This document shows, piece by piece, positions 48,990 through 57,253 of a stretch of 64,000 nt of DNA. Source of the DNA: an uncultured Alsobacter sp. (GTDB lineage Bacteria > Pseudomonadota > Alphaproteobacteria > Rhizobiales > Beijerinckiaceae); the NCBI RefSeq assembly GCF_945952055.1, contig NZ_CAMFHB010000011.1, positions 62,001 through 126,000 on the forward strand, given 5' to 3'. Below the pieces are notes generated by a model. That model saw nothing but the letters and a program-made list of their open reading frames with translations, searched no databases and had not been told where the DNA came from. The position numbers and the translations under genes are program-made. Each line of letters opens with the position of its first letter. The stretch's first letter is position 1.

Positions 48990-50456
48990 ATGACCGACCC
49001 CGCAAACGACCTGAGGCACGCGCTCAACCGCTTCGGCCTCGGCGGCCGACCGGGTGAACCGCAGCGGATCGCCGGCGACCCGCGCGGCGCCGTGCTGGCC
49101 CAGCTGGCCCGAACCGACGCTGCCCTGCTGTCCGGCCCCGCTCTGCCGGCCACCAGCGCCGCGTATGTCTCGTATCGACGGCAGGAGATCGGACGGGAGC
49201 GCGAGCGGCTGATGGTGGCCGCCGCGACGGCGCAGTCCGCTCCTGCTCCCACGCCCGCCATGGCGCAGCCCGGTGCCATGACGGCGATGGCGACCCCGCC
49301 GCAGAGCCCGCAGCCCGCGGCGGCCAAGCCGCCGCCGCCACCCCTCGCGTACGAGCACCAGGTCTACCGGGCCGAATCCGGCGCCCGCTTCGAGCGCCTC
49401 GCCCAAACGGAGACGCCGTTCGTCGAGCGGCTCGTCATGTTCTGGATGAACCACTTCACCGTGTCGGTGGCCAAGGGTGGGCATCTGCGCTCGATCGCCG
49501 GCTCCTTCGAGCGGGAAGCGATCAGGCCGCACGTGCTCGGCCGGTTCGCCGACATGCTGAAGGCCGTCGAAACGCATCCGGCCATGCTCTTCTACCTCGA
49601 CAATCCGGCGTCGACGGGACCGGAATCCCGCACCGGCCTGGCCAACAAACGCGGGCTGAACGAAAATCTGGCCCGCGAAATCCTCGAACTCCACACCCTC
49701 GGCGTCGATGGCGGCTACAGCCAGGCGGACGTGACGTCCTTTGCCCGCGTCCTGACCGGGTGGAACGTCACCAACCCGGACGAGGACGTCGTCTACGGCG
49801 GCCGCTTCAGCTTCGCGCCCGGCCGTCACGAGCCCGGGGCGCACAGCGTTCTGGGCGTCTCCTACGCGGAGACCACGTCGAACGAGCAGGGCCTCGCCGT
49901 TCTCGAAGGGCTGTCGCGTCACCCCGCGACGGCGGCGTTCGTCGCCAGGAAGCTGGCCAAGCATTTCGTCGCCGACGATCCGCCGAAAGCCCTGGTCGAC
50001 GCGCTGGCCAAGCGCTTCATCGAGACCGACGGCGACCTCGCCGCCGTGTCGCGCGCGCTGATCGAGGCGCCCGGGGCCTGGGAGCCGCCTGCCACCAAGA
50101 TGCGCTCGCCCATCGAGTTCGTGGCGGCCGTCCTGCGCCTCTCGCCGAAGCTTCCCGACCCGGTGCAGACGCTGAACCAGCTCGCCGGTCTGGGCCAGCC
50201 GCTGTGGCAGGCGCCCGGGCCCAACGGCTGGTCGGATCGGGTCCAGGCCTGGGCATCGCCCGAAGGCCTGGACGCCCGCCTGGATCTCGCTGCGCTCTGG
50301 GGCCGGCAGCTCGGCCAGAGCAACCCGAAGGACGTTCTGGACGCCGTGCTTGGCCCGGTCGCCTCAGCCGAGACCCGCCAGGCGGTCGCCCGCGCCGAGA
50401 GCCGACCGCAGGGCCTCGCGATCCTGTTCATGTCTCCCGAATTCCAGCGCCGGTGA
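48990..50456 (+). CDS. DUF1800 domain protein
   Basis: A 488-aa protein from ATG 48990 with GGAG 6 bases ahead. The DUF1800 pattern is clear: DLRHALNRFGLGGRPGE, a low-complexity Ala/Pro/Met linker (about 80-120), ERLVMFWMNHFTVSVAKGG, NENLAREILELHTLGVDGGY, FARVLTGWNVTNPDE and HPATAAFVARKLAKHFVADD. No signal peptide is obvious. The function of the family is unknown. It always tends to pair with DUF1501 proteins, as here: the next gene starts 8 bp after the stop. Confidence 0.94.
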   Translation: MTDPANDLRHALNRFGLGGRPGEPQRIAGDPRGAVLAQLARTDAALLSGPALPATSAAYVSYRRQEIGRERERLMVAAATAQSAPAPTPAMAQPGAMTAMATPPQSPQPAAAKPPPPPLAYEHQVYRAESGARFERLAQTETPFVERLVMFWMNHFTVSVAKGGHLRSIAGSFEREAIRPHVLGRFADMLKAVETHPAMLFYLDNPASTGPESRTGLANKRGLNENLAREILELHTLGVDGGYSQADVTSFARVLTGWNVTNPDEDVVYGGRFSFAPGRHEPGAHSVLGVSYAETTSNEQGLAVLEGLSRHPATAAFVARKLAKHFVADDPPKALVDALAKRFIETDGDLAAVSRALIEAPGAWEPPATKMRSPIEFVAAVLRLSPKLPDPVQTLNQLAGLGQPLWQAPGPNGWSDRVQAWASPEGLDARLDLAALWGRQLGQSNPKDVLDAVLGPVASAETRQAVARAESRPQGLAILFMSPEFQRR

Positions 50457-50464
50457 GGTCAGCC

Positions 50465-51697
50465 ATGCTGTGTGAAACACCGTCCCTCTCCCGCCGCGCC
50501 CTCCTCGGCGTCGGCGGCTCCATGGCCGCCTGGGCCTACATGCCCCGTTTCGCGAACGCCGCGGACGGTCGCGATCCTCGCCTGGTCACCATCGTGCTCA
50601 GGGGCGCACTCGACGGCCTTTCGGCCGTGGCGCCGATCGGCGATCCCGACTATGAGGCACTTCGCGCGTCGATCGCTCTCGCCAAGACCGGCGACAACGC
50701 CGTCCAGATGCTCGACGGCTTCTTCGGCCTGCACCCGGCGATGCCGGTGCTGGCCAGGCTCTACCGGGCCAACCAGGCACTCGTGGTTCACGCCGTCGCG
50801 ACCAACTACCGCGAGCGGTCCCACTTCGACGGGCAGGACGTGCTGGAAAGCGGCCAGCCCGGCCCGGGCCGCGTCGAAAGCGGCTGGCTGAACCGGGCGC
50901 TCCTGGCTCTGCCGAAAGGAGAGCGCGTCGCGGCCGGGGGCGGCCTCGGTGTCGGCACGCTCAGCCCTCTCGTCATCCGTGGCCAGGCCCCCGTCCTTGG
51001 CTGGGCTCCGCAGGCCATCCAGAAAGCGGATGGCGATCTGGCGGGCCGCGTGCTCGATCTCTACCGCCACCAGGACCCCGTGCTCGGCGAGGCCCTCTCA
51101 AAGGGCCTCGACACGAACCGCATGGCCTCGGAGTCCGGCATGTCCGGCGACGCGGCACGACCGCGTGGCGGACCGGATTCGGTGGAGGGCATGAAGCAGA
51201 TGGCGGCGGGAACGGCGCGCCTGCTCGCCCGCGACGACGGCCCGCGCCTCGCCGCGCTGGCCTTCGACGGATGGGACACCCATGCCAACGAAGGCGGCGC
51301 CACCGGACGCCTGGCGACCCTTCTGTCGGGCCTCGACGCGGCGCTCGGGATCTTCGAGCAGAGCATGGGACCGGCCTGGAGCCAGACCGCCATCCTGGTG
51401 GTCACCGAGTTCGGGCGCACGGCCCGCATCAACGGCACCGTCGGCACAGACCATGGCACCGGAACGGTGGCTTTCCTCGCCGGCGGCGCGGTGAAGGGCG
51501 GGCGCATCGTCACCGACTGGCCAGGCCTGAAGAGCGCCAATCTCCACGAGAACCGTGACCTGAAGCCGACGACGGACCTGCGTGCCGTGGCCAAGGGGCT
51601 ACTGGCGGATCACCTGGGCCTATCGCCCGCGGTGCTGGGCAGCACGGTCTTCCCGGATTCGATGGGCGTGGCCCCGCTGAAGGGGCTGTTGGGATAG
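50465..51697 (+). CDS. DUF1501 protein with Tat signal
   Basis: A 410-aa protein that begins LSRRALLGVGGSMAAWAYM, a twin-arginine (SRRALL) signal, with likely cleavage near ANAAD, so it is exported folded. The DUF1501 domain, which has an alkaline-phosphatase-like fold, shows VTIVLRGALDGLSAVAP, HAVATNYRERSHFDGQDVLE, LAFDGWDTHANEGG and VVTEFGRTARINGTVGTDHG, with conserved Asp and His likely to bind metal. Substrate unknown. It is cotranscribed with the DUF1800 gene and converges with a Uma2 gene. Confidence 0.94.
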   Translation: MLCETPSLSRRALLGVGGSMAAWAYMPRFANAADGRDPRLVTIVLRGALDGLSAVAPIGDPDYEALRASIALAKTGDNAVQMLDGFFGLHPAMPVLARLYRANQALVVHAVATNYRERSHFDGQDVLESGQPGPGRVESGWLNRALLALPKGERVAAGGGLGVGTLSPLVIRGQAPVLGWAPQAIQKADGDLAGRVLDLYRHQDPVLGEALSKGLDTNRMASESGMSGDAARPRGGPDSVEGMKQMAAGTARLLARDDGPRLAALAFDGWDTHANEGGATGRLATLLSGLDAALGIFEQSMGPAWSQTAILVVTEFGRTARINGTVGTDHGTGTVAFLAGGAVKGGRIVTDWPGLKSANLHENRDLKPTTDLRAVAKGLLADHLGLSPAVLGSTVFPDSMGVAPLKGLLG

Positions 51698-51715
51698 CGG
51701 CCTGGCTGCGGCCAG

Positions 51716-52324
51716 TCAGCCCTTCCAGTCGAGTGCAAGGGCATCGAGCCGAAGCGGCAACTCGGGCACGAGATGCCCTGCCAAGGTCGCATCGGCCTGC
51801 GCGACGGTGACGCGCGAAAATCCGCCGTCACCCGGCTCGCGGTGGACGTGCACGACACTCCGGACAGCGTCTATGACCCAGAGTTCGCGCACTCCGAAGG
51901 CGGCATAGATGGATGGCTTGCGCTGGAGGTCGTATCCGAGCGTCGAGTCCGCGATTTCGACGGCGAGAAGGATATTGGGGCCGGTGATGTCGGGAAGCTG
52001 TACTGGAGCGCGGTAGACGATGACGTCTGGCTCGAGGAACGTGTCGACGGACAAGCGGAACGTCGTTTCCGGCACGACCTGCAACGGCTCCGGAACGTTT
52101 CGCAGCCAATGCCTGAGAAGAGCCGCCTTCAGCACTTCGTGCCGGATCCCCTTGGCAGGCATGGGCACGAGCTCTCCGCCGATGAGTTCGAGTCGCTCGT
52201 CCTCCTGAAGAATGCCGCAGGCCACCATGCGCTCGACCTCCTCGACCGTGAAGCCACGGCGAGGGAGGCCTTCGGCGGCCTGGGTTTCACGGACAGGGAC
52301 GGGGACCCGAAGGTTCATGGGCAT
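51716..52324 (-). CDS. Uma2-family (PD-(D/E)XK) putative nuclease
   Basis: From ATG 52324 the protein has 202 aa (MPMNLRVPVPVRETQAAEGL). The Uma2/DUF820 fold shows FTVEEVERMVACGILQEDER, LELIGGELVPMPAKGIRHE and the catalytic EPDVIVYRAP ... LLAVEIADSTLGYDLQRKPS region, with Asp, Glu and Lys of the PD-(D/E)XK type, then AFGVRELWVIDA. Family members spread in many copies in cyanobacteria and others, role unknown. Upstream 52325-52482 has no gene I can support. Confidence 0.92.
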   Translation of the reverse strand: MPMNLRVPVPVRETQAAEGLPRRGFTVEEVERMVACGILQEDERLELIGGELVPMPAKGIRHEVLKAALLRHWLRNVPEPLQVVPETTFRLSVDTFLEPDVIVYRAPVQLPDITGPNILLAVEIADSTLGYDLQRKPSIYAAFGVRELWVIDAVRSVVHVHREPGDGGFSRVTVAQADATLAGHLVPELPLRLDALALDWKG

Positions 52325-52482
52325 CAGCCTATGATACAGCCTCGGCGACCTTCCAGCGAGCGGGGGTTGAACTCGCACAACCCTGCAAGTCCGGCAAACT
52401 GCCCAAGGCCAAGAGCATGGGCGGCAAGTGCTTAAGCCACCGCGCCGGTGCGGACTGGCCACGCCGGCGACCGGTGTCCGGC

Positions 52483-52935
52483 TCAGCCAGCCAGCTTGGC
52501 CTTGATCGCCGCGCTGGCCTTGCCGAAGTCCATGCGCCCGGCGAACTGCTCCTTGAGGGCCGCCATGACCTTCCCCATGTCCTTCATGCCGGCCGCGCCG
52601 GTCGACGCGATGGCCGCGTCGATGGCGGCGGAGACGCCGGCCTCGTCCATCTGCTGGGGCATGAAGCCCATGATGATGGCGATCTCCTCGCGCTCCTGCT
52701 CAGCGAGCTCGGGACGGCCGTTGTCCTCGTAGATCTTCAGGCTCTCCTGGCGCTGCTTCACCATCTTCTGCAGCAGGCCCAGGATGTCCTCGTCCGACAG
52801 CGGCTCCTTGCCGGCGCCGCGGGCCTCGATGTCGCGGTCCTTGAGCGCGGCGGTGATCAGGCGGATCGTGGAAACGCGGCGCTTGTCGCCGGTCTTCATC
52901 GCGTCCTTCAGGCCCGCTGTGAACTGCTCGCGCAT
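52483..52935 (-). CDS. GatB/YqeY-domain protein
   Basis: A 150-aa cytosolic protein that matches the stand-alone YqeY family: MREQFTAGLKDAMKTGDKRR, VSTIRLITAALKDRDIEARG, EEIAIIMGFMPQQMDEAGVS and MKDMGKVMAALKEQFAGRMD. The domain equals the C-terminal tail of GatB, which grips tRNA in the amidotransferase, but the role of single YqeY proteins is not settled. It diverges from carA across about 220 bp, a common neighbourhood (yqeY beside carA) in alphaproteobacteria. Confidence 0.94.
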   Translation of the reverse strand: MREQFTAGLKDAMKTGDKRRVSTIRLITAALKDRDIEARGAGKEPLSDEDILGLLQKMVKQRQESLKIYEDNGRPELAEQEREEIAIIMGFMPQQMDEAGVSAAIDAAIASTGAAGMKDMGKVMAALKEQFAGRMDFGKASAAIKAKLAG

Positions 52936-53158
52936 GGCTCGTCCTTCGCTGTTGGGCGCTCACGCGATCGGTCCAGACCGTCCACGCGATGCGCCGTCCT
53001 GCGCCAAGTGGCTGCAAGACCTTGTGAATTTCATCCGTACCGGCGGTTGACGCTGGCCGCTCGCCCGCATAGGTTCGCGCCAGCTGACCCGGGGCGACCG
53101 GGCGATTCCGTTCGACCGGGTGGTTTTCATCCGCTCGGGGCGCAGGACTAGGACGAAA

Positions 53159-54376
53159 ATGGCAACGCTTCAAGATCAGGCGGCCGGCGCCGGGTTCGGT
53201 GGCGGCTGGGAAGACCCCCGCGCGACGGCCCTTCTGGTGCTGGCCGACGGGACCGTCCTCGAGGGCACCGGCATCGGCGCCGTCGGCGAGGCGCCCGGCG
53301 AGGTCTGCTTCAACACGGCGATGACGGGCTACGAGGAGATCCTGACCGATCCCTCCTATGCCGGACAGATCGTCACCTTCACCTTCCCGCATGTCGGCAA
53401 TGTCGGCACCAACGAGGAAGACGTGGAGACGGTGAACATGGCCTCTGCCTCCGGGGTCCGTGGCGTCGTGCTGCACACCGTCATCACCGAGCCCGCCAAC
53501 TGGCGCGCCACGCGCCATTTCGACCAGTGGCTGAAGGCGCGCGGCATCGTCGGAATCGCCGGCCTCGACACCCGCGCCCTGACCGCCCTCATCCGCGAGA
53601 AGGGCATGCCCAACGCGGTCGTCGTGCATGCGCCGGACGGCGTCTTCGACGTCGCCGCCCTGCGGGCGCGCGCCGCGGCGCTGCCCAGCATGGACGGTCT
53701 CGACCTCGTGCCGATGGTGACGTCCTCGCAGCGGTTCTCCTGGGACGAGACGAGCTGGGAACTGGGCCGTGGCTACGGCCGGCTCGAGGAGCCCCGCCAC
53801 CACGTGGTCGCGATCGACTACGGCGTGAAGCGCAACATCCTGCGGCTCCTGGCCGATCGCGGCTGCAAGGTCACCGTCGTTCCGGCGACGGCGACGGCCG
53901 AGGAGATCATGGCCCTCGCGCCCGATGGCGTGTTCCTGTCGAACGGCCCCGGCGACCCCGCGGCGACCGGCACCTATTCGGTGCCCGTGATCCGCGCGGT
54001 GCTCGACAGCGGCATCCCGACCTTCGGCATCTGCCTGGGTCACCAGATGATGGCGCTGGCCGTCGGCGCGAAGACGCGCAAGATGCACCAGGGCCACCAC
54101 GGCGCGAACCACCCGGTGAAGGACTTCACGACCAACAAGGTCGAGATCGTGTCGATGAACCATGGCTTCGCCGTGGACCGCGACAGCCTGCCGGCGAACG
54201 CCAAGGAGACGCATGTCTCCCTGTTCGACGGCTCGAACTGCGGCATCGCGCTGACGGATCGGCCGGCCTTCTCGGTCCAGCACCATCCCGAGGCCTCGCC
54301 CGGCCCGCAGGACAGCCACTATCTGTTCGACCGGTTCGTCGGGATGATCGAGGAGCGCAAGGCCGCCCGCGCCTGA
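53159..54376 (+). CDS. carA: Carbamoyl-phosphate synthase small (glutaminase) subunit
   Basis: A 405-aa cytosolic glutamine amidotransferase feeding ammonia to CarB for arginine and pyrimidine synthesis. The start ATG 53159 is chosen over 53120 by homology. N-terminal domain: CFNTAMTGYEEILTDPSYAG and TFPHVGNVGTNEEDVE. C-terminal class I glutaminase: Cys292 in FGICLGHQMMAL and HHPEASPGPQDS with the catalytic His and Glu. carB is in the same strand but 2.9 kb downstream, so the pair is split by five genes' worth of sequence. Confidence 0.97.
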   Translation: MATLQDQAAGAGFGGGWEDPRATALLVLADGTVLEGTGIGAVGEAPGEVCFNTAMTGYEEILTDPSYAGQIVTFTFPHVGNVGTNEEDVETVNMASASGVRGVVLHTVITEPANWRATRHFDQWLKARGIVGIAGLDTRALTALIREKGMPNAVVVHAPDGVFDVAALRARAAALPSMDGLDLVPMVTSSQRFSWDETSWELGRGYGRLEEPRHHVVAIDYGVKRNILRLLADRGCKVTVVPATATAEEIMALAPDGVFLSNGPGDPAATGTYSVPVIRAVLDSGIPTFGICLGHQMMALAVGAKTRKMHQGHHGANHPVKDFTTNKVEIVSMNHGFAVDRDSLPANAKETHVSLFDGSNCGIALTDRPAFSVQHHPEASPGPQDSHYLFDRFVGMIEERKAARA

Positions 54377-54503
54377 GGCGCGGACAGGTCCGCGGAACTC
54401 GCGGCGCGAGAGAGCGGTTGTTGAACCCGGCGAGCGGGGGCGTAGCATCGGCCATCCCCCGATTCGCTGCCCGTTCTGCGCATTCTCGCGCCGGAGTTCC
54501 CTC

Positions 54504-54827
54504 ATGCTCGACAGACACGCCTTGATCGTTCTTGCCCTCCTTGCAGGGACCGCGCCGGCGTTCGCCGCCGGGGTCCCCGCCCGGGGCAAGGACCTCGCCG
54601 AGAAGAAATGCGCGATTTGCCACGCGATCGGGACCACGGGCGACAGCCCCAACCCCAAGTCCCCGCCGTTTCGGACGCTCTCGCAGCGCTATCCGATCGA
54701 CAGCCTGCAGGAGGCTCTGGCCGAAGGGATCACCGTCGGCCATGAGGGCGTGGAGATGCCCGAGTTCCGCATGGAACCACGCGAGATCGACGACTTCCTC
54801 GCGTTCCTGAAGAGCATCAACAAGTAG
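54504..54827 (+). CDS. Small periplasmic cytochrome c
   Basis: A 107-aa class I cytochrome c. Signal peptide MLDRHALIVLALLAGTAPAF with cleavage near AFAAG, haem motif CAICH (Cys36, Cys39, His40), and the likely axial Met in EMPEFRMEPREIDDFLAFLK. The short mature size (about 85 aa) fits a soluble electron carrier. It is placed 127 bp after carA and 62 bp before a methyltransferase gene; no functional link is apparent. Confidence 0.93.
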   Translation: MLDRHALIVLALLAGTAPAFAAGVPARGKDLAEKKCAICHAIGTTGDSPNPKSPPFRTLSQRYPIDSLQEALAEGITVGHEGVEMPEFRMEPREIDDFLAFLKSINK

Positions 54828-54889
54828 CTGCCGATTGCACCCGACGCACCGGCACGGCATTGTCGGGCGTCAACGGCAGATGGACGGGC

Positions 54890-55588
54890 ATGGCGACGAG
54901 CTGGCTGGATTTCTTCAACGGCGAGCACGCGCTCTACGTCAACGATCGGCACAAGGCGCTGCATGATCGCCTGGTCGCACGCGACGTCGCGGCACTGGTC
55001 GGTCCGGGTGACGACACCGTCCTCGACTTCGGTTGCGGCGAAGCGACGGAAGCCGCCGCCGTCGCGGCCCGCTGCAAGCGCCTGTGGCTCAGCGACGCGG
55101 CCCCGGCCGTGCTGGGCCGCGTCGCCCAGCGTTTCGCCGGCGACGCCGTCATCCGGACCGCCACGCCGTCCGAGGTCGAGGCGATGCGGGACGCGACGCT
55201 GGACCTCGTCGTCGTGAATTCGCTGCTGCAGTACCTGCCGCGCACCGACCTGGTGCGATGGCTCTCGATCTGGCACGACAAGCTCAGGCCGGGGGGACGC
55301 CTGGTGCTGGGCGACGTGATCCCGCCCGACGTCAGTCCGCTGACGGACGCGGTGGCCCTCCTGCGCTTCGGCTGGGAGGGAGGCTTCCTGACGGGAGCCG
55401 TCGCCGGTCTCGTGCGCACCTTCTTCTCGGACTATCGCAACCTGCGCGCGCAGCTCGGCCTGTCGACGTACGAGGAGAGCGACATCCTCTCCATCGTCGA
55501 AGCCGCCGGCTTCACCGCCTCCCGCCGCCGACCGAACATCGGCCACAACCAGGCGCGCATGACCATCGTCGGCCTGAAGGACGGCTGA
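54890..55588 (+). CDS. Class I SAM-dependent methyltransferase
   Basis: A 232-aa protein from ATG 54890 (MATSWLDFFNGEHALYVNDR); an upstream TTG at 54860 is possible. The SAM-binding motif I is VLDFGCGEATEAAAVAARC and motif IV/post-I are LVVVNSLLQYLPRTD and KLRPGGRLVLGDVIPPD. C-terminal RNLRAQLGLSTYEESDIL follows. Substrate unknown; placed before GtrA (minus strand), it might act in envelope glycan or lipid modification, but this is weak. Confidence 0.92.
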   Translation: MATSWLDFFNGEHALYVNDRHKALHDRLVARDVAALVGPGDDTVLDFGCGEATEAAAVAARCKRLWLSDAAPAVLGRVAQRFAGDAVIRTATPSEVEAMRDATLDLVVVNSLLQYLPRTDLVRWLSIWHDKLRPGGRLVLGDVIPPDVSPLTDAVALLRFGWEGGFLTGAVAGLVRTFFSDYRNLRAQLGLSTYEESDILSIVEAAGFTASRRRPNIGHNQARMTIVGLKDG

Positions 55589-55605
55589 TCGGGGACGCGG
55601 GCGGC

Positions 55606-55995
55606 TCAGGCCGGACGGAAGGTCCACCAGCGGTTGGCGGCGAAGCTCCACACCATGACGATGCCCGTCGTCACGACCTGTGCCGGCAGGTACGGCAGGC
55701 CAAGCTTTCCGTTGAGGAACGCCATGAGGAGGCCCGTCAGGACGAAGCCCACGCCGGCCACCAGCGCGAAGCGCCACGTGGCCTCGCTGTGGGGGCGATC
55801 GCTCTCGAAGGCGAAACGGCGGTTCAGGACGTAGGACACGATCCCGCCGAGCACGTAGCCCGCGAGCGTCGCCGGGACGGGCGTGGTTTGGGCGCCCTCC
55901 ACCAGGCCGATGAGCGTGCCGTAGTGGACCACGGCGGCCACGAGGCCGACCCCGAAAAAGGCGGTGAACTGGCGGGCGAGATGCAGCGCGGACAT
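55606..55995 (-). CDS. GtrA-family membrane protein
   Basis: A 129-aa inner-membrane protein with four hydrophobic helices and the GtrA pattern: LARQFTAFFGVGLVAAVVHY, ATLAGYVLGGIVSYVLNRRF (with the conserved SYxLNRxF motif) and VVTTGIVMVWSFAANRWWTF. GtrA proteins are thought to flip or help transfer polyprenyl-linked sugars across the membrane for cell-surface modification. It is next to the third beta-barrel gene. Confidence 0.94.
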   Translation of the reverse strand: MSALHLARQFTAFFGVGLVAAVVHYGTLIGLVEGAQTTPVPATLAGYVLGGIVSYVLNRRFAFESDRPHSEATWRFALVAGVGFVLTGLLMAFLNGKLGLPYLPAQVVTTGIVMVWSFAANRWWTFRPA

Positions 55996-56126
55996 TCCGC
56001 ATTGCTAGAGCATGCTGCGAAAAGGTGGAAACCGGCTTTTTCGCAGAAAGCACGCGGCGGCCCTGAAATCGCGCTCACGCGGCCGCCGGATGACGGCGCC
56101 TTCGGCCGCGCTGGCCGGCCTCCCGC

Positions 56127-56870
56127 TCAGAACTTGTAGGCCAGGCCCGCCCTCACCAGGTCCTGGCTCGCCCGGAAGCGGTCGTGATCGCTGCCCGCCG
56201 TGGTCACGCCATCCACCGTCAAGGTCGCCGCCCGGGTGCGGCTGCGGGATCCGAAGTCCATGTGGAGATACTCGATCCGGGCGATGGCGTGTTCGGTGAT
56301 GGCGTAGTCGAGCCCCAGGCCGGCCGCCCAGCCGATCGTGTTGCCGTCCGGCGGCGGGTCGTAGGTCCCGTTGACGGAACGCATGCGGGGCTGGCCGTAG
56401 GCGATGCCCAACGTGCCGAACACCAGGAGCCGGCCGAACGCGTAGCCGGCGCGCGCCCGCGCGCTGCCACTGACATCGTTGGAATAGCGCATCTTCAGGG
56501 TGCCGCCGGGTCCGGTCAGGTTCGAGTCGACGGATCCGCTGCGCAGCGTGGCGTCGACCTCGACGCCGGTGACGATGCTCCCGAAGCTGCGGTTCCACCC
56601 CCCGTAGAGCCCGCCGCCGAACGAACTGCGGTTCACCTTCGCCGCATACGGCTCGGCGGCCGCCATGCCGCTCACGAACCAGCTGTAGTCGAGGCGGCTC
56701 GCGTCCAGCATTAGGCTGGCATGGACGCCCGCATAGGGTCCCTCCCAGAAGAACACGTCGTCGGGCGGCACGGTCGGCGGAATTGGCCCTGTCGGCAGGT
56801 CCGCTCCCTGAACCGTGATGGGCAGGAGGCATGCCAGGGCTGTCGCCCACGCGAGGTGTCGCGGCGTCAT
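56127..56870 (-). CDS. Outer-membrane beta-barrel protein, Omp25/31-like (third copy)
   Basis: A 247-aa protein from ATG 56870 with signal peptide MTPRHLAWATALACLLPITV and cleavage near VQGADLP. A Pro-rich linker leads to FFWEGPYAGVHASLMLD, later GGGLYGGWNRSFGSIVTGVE and the end DLVRAGLAYKF with terminal Phe, as in the two barrels at 22.5-24.1 kb. Sequence divergence is larger, so it is an older paralogue. It diverges from carB across 383 bp. Confidence 0.9.
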   Translation of the reverse strand: MTPRHLAWATALACLLPITVQGADLPTGPIPPTVPPDDVFFWEGPYAGVHASLMLDASRLDYSWFVSGMAAAEPYAAKVNRSSFGGGLYGGWNRSFGSIVTGVEVDATLRSGSVDSNLTGPGGTLKMRYSNDVSGSARARAGYAFGRLLVFGTLGIAYGQPRMRSVNGTYDPPPDGNTIGWAAGLGLDYAITEHAIARIEYLHMDFGSRSRTRAATLTVDGVTTAGSDHDRFRASQDLVRAGLAYKF

Positions 56871-56941
56871 GAGAACGATCCTTCGGGATGCGGTGGGCAA
56901 GCCGGAGCAGGATTCCCCATGATCGAGGCCACCGAAACGGT

Positions 56942-57159
56942 GCGGTGGTTGCGTTTGCCGCAATTCCACCGCCTCGGGAGGTTGTATGAGCTCACAGGCC
57001 TCCAGCAGGGGCCGTGCCGTTTCCGCTTTTCTCACTCCCGATTCTCGTCTAGGACATCGCGACTTCAGCACGAAGTCATGGCGCGTCGTCTCCAGCCGGG
57101 TCCGAGAGGGCAGGGCGGGATGCATCGGCGCGCTGCAGGGCCGGCAGCGGCCCTTTTTT
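56942..57159 (+). promoter_or_regulatory. carB leader with hairpin, internal start site and terminator
   Basis: The 383-bp gap (56871-57253) before carB is structured. GCGGTGG-TTGCG (56942-56953) pairs with CGCAA-TT-CCACCGC (56959-56972). Then GGGAGG (56976-56981) stands before ATG 56986, which opens a frame that runs out of register into carB and is rich in Arg. A terminator-like hairpin closes the leader at 57138-57159, 95 bp before the carB start. This layout suggests transcription attenuation or a small RNA. The mechanism is inference. Confidence 0.4.
57138..57159 (+). terminator. Terminator-like hairpin in the carB leader
   Basis: GGGCCG (57138-57143), loop GCAG, CGGCCC (57148-57153), TTTTTT (57154-57159). 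A 6-bp GC stem with six T on the plus strand, with no plus-strand gene ahead of it since 55588. Confidence 0.75.
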
Positions 57160-57253
57160 GTACCCCGGCGCGCTGCGTCAGACCGGACGACCGCTGCTGC
57201 GGCCGGGCGGTGCGCCCCTCCGGCGCCGGGCAAGACAGGATACGAAGAGCGAC

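Noticed and set aside
52360-52440. tRNA-like segment (GTTGAACTCGCACAACCC) near the Uma2 gene
   Set aside because: No consistent acceptor, D and anticodon arms could be drawn on either strand.
56986-57240. Protein-coding gene beginning at ATG 56986 with a good ribosome-binding site
   Set aside because: The frame continues out of register through carB and resembles no protein. I keep only the start as a possible leader-peptide site.
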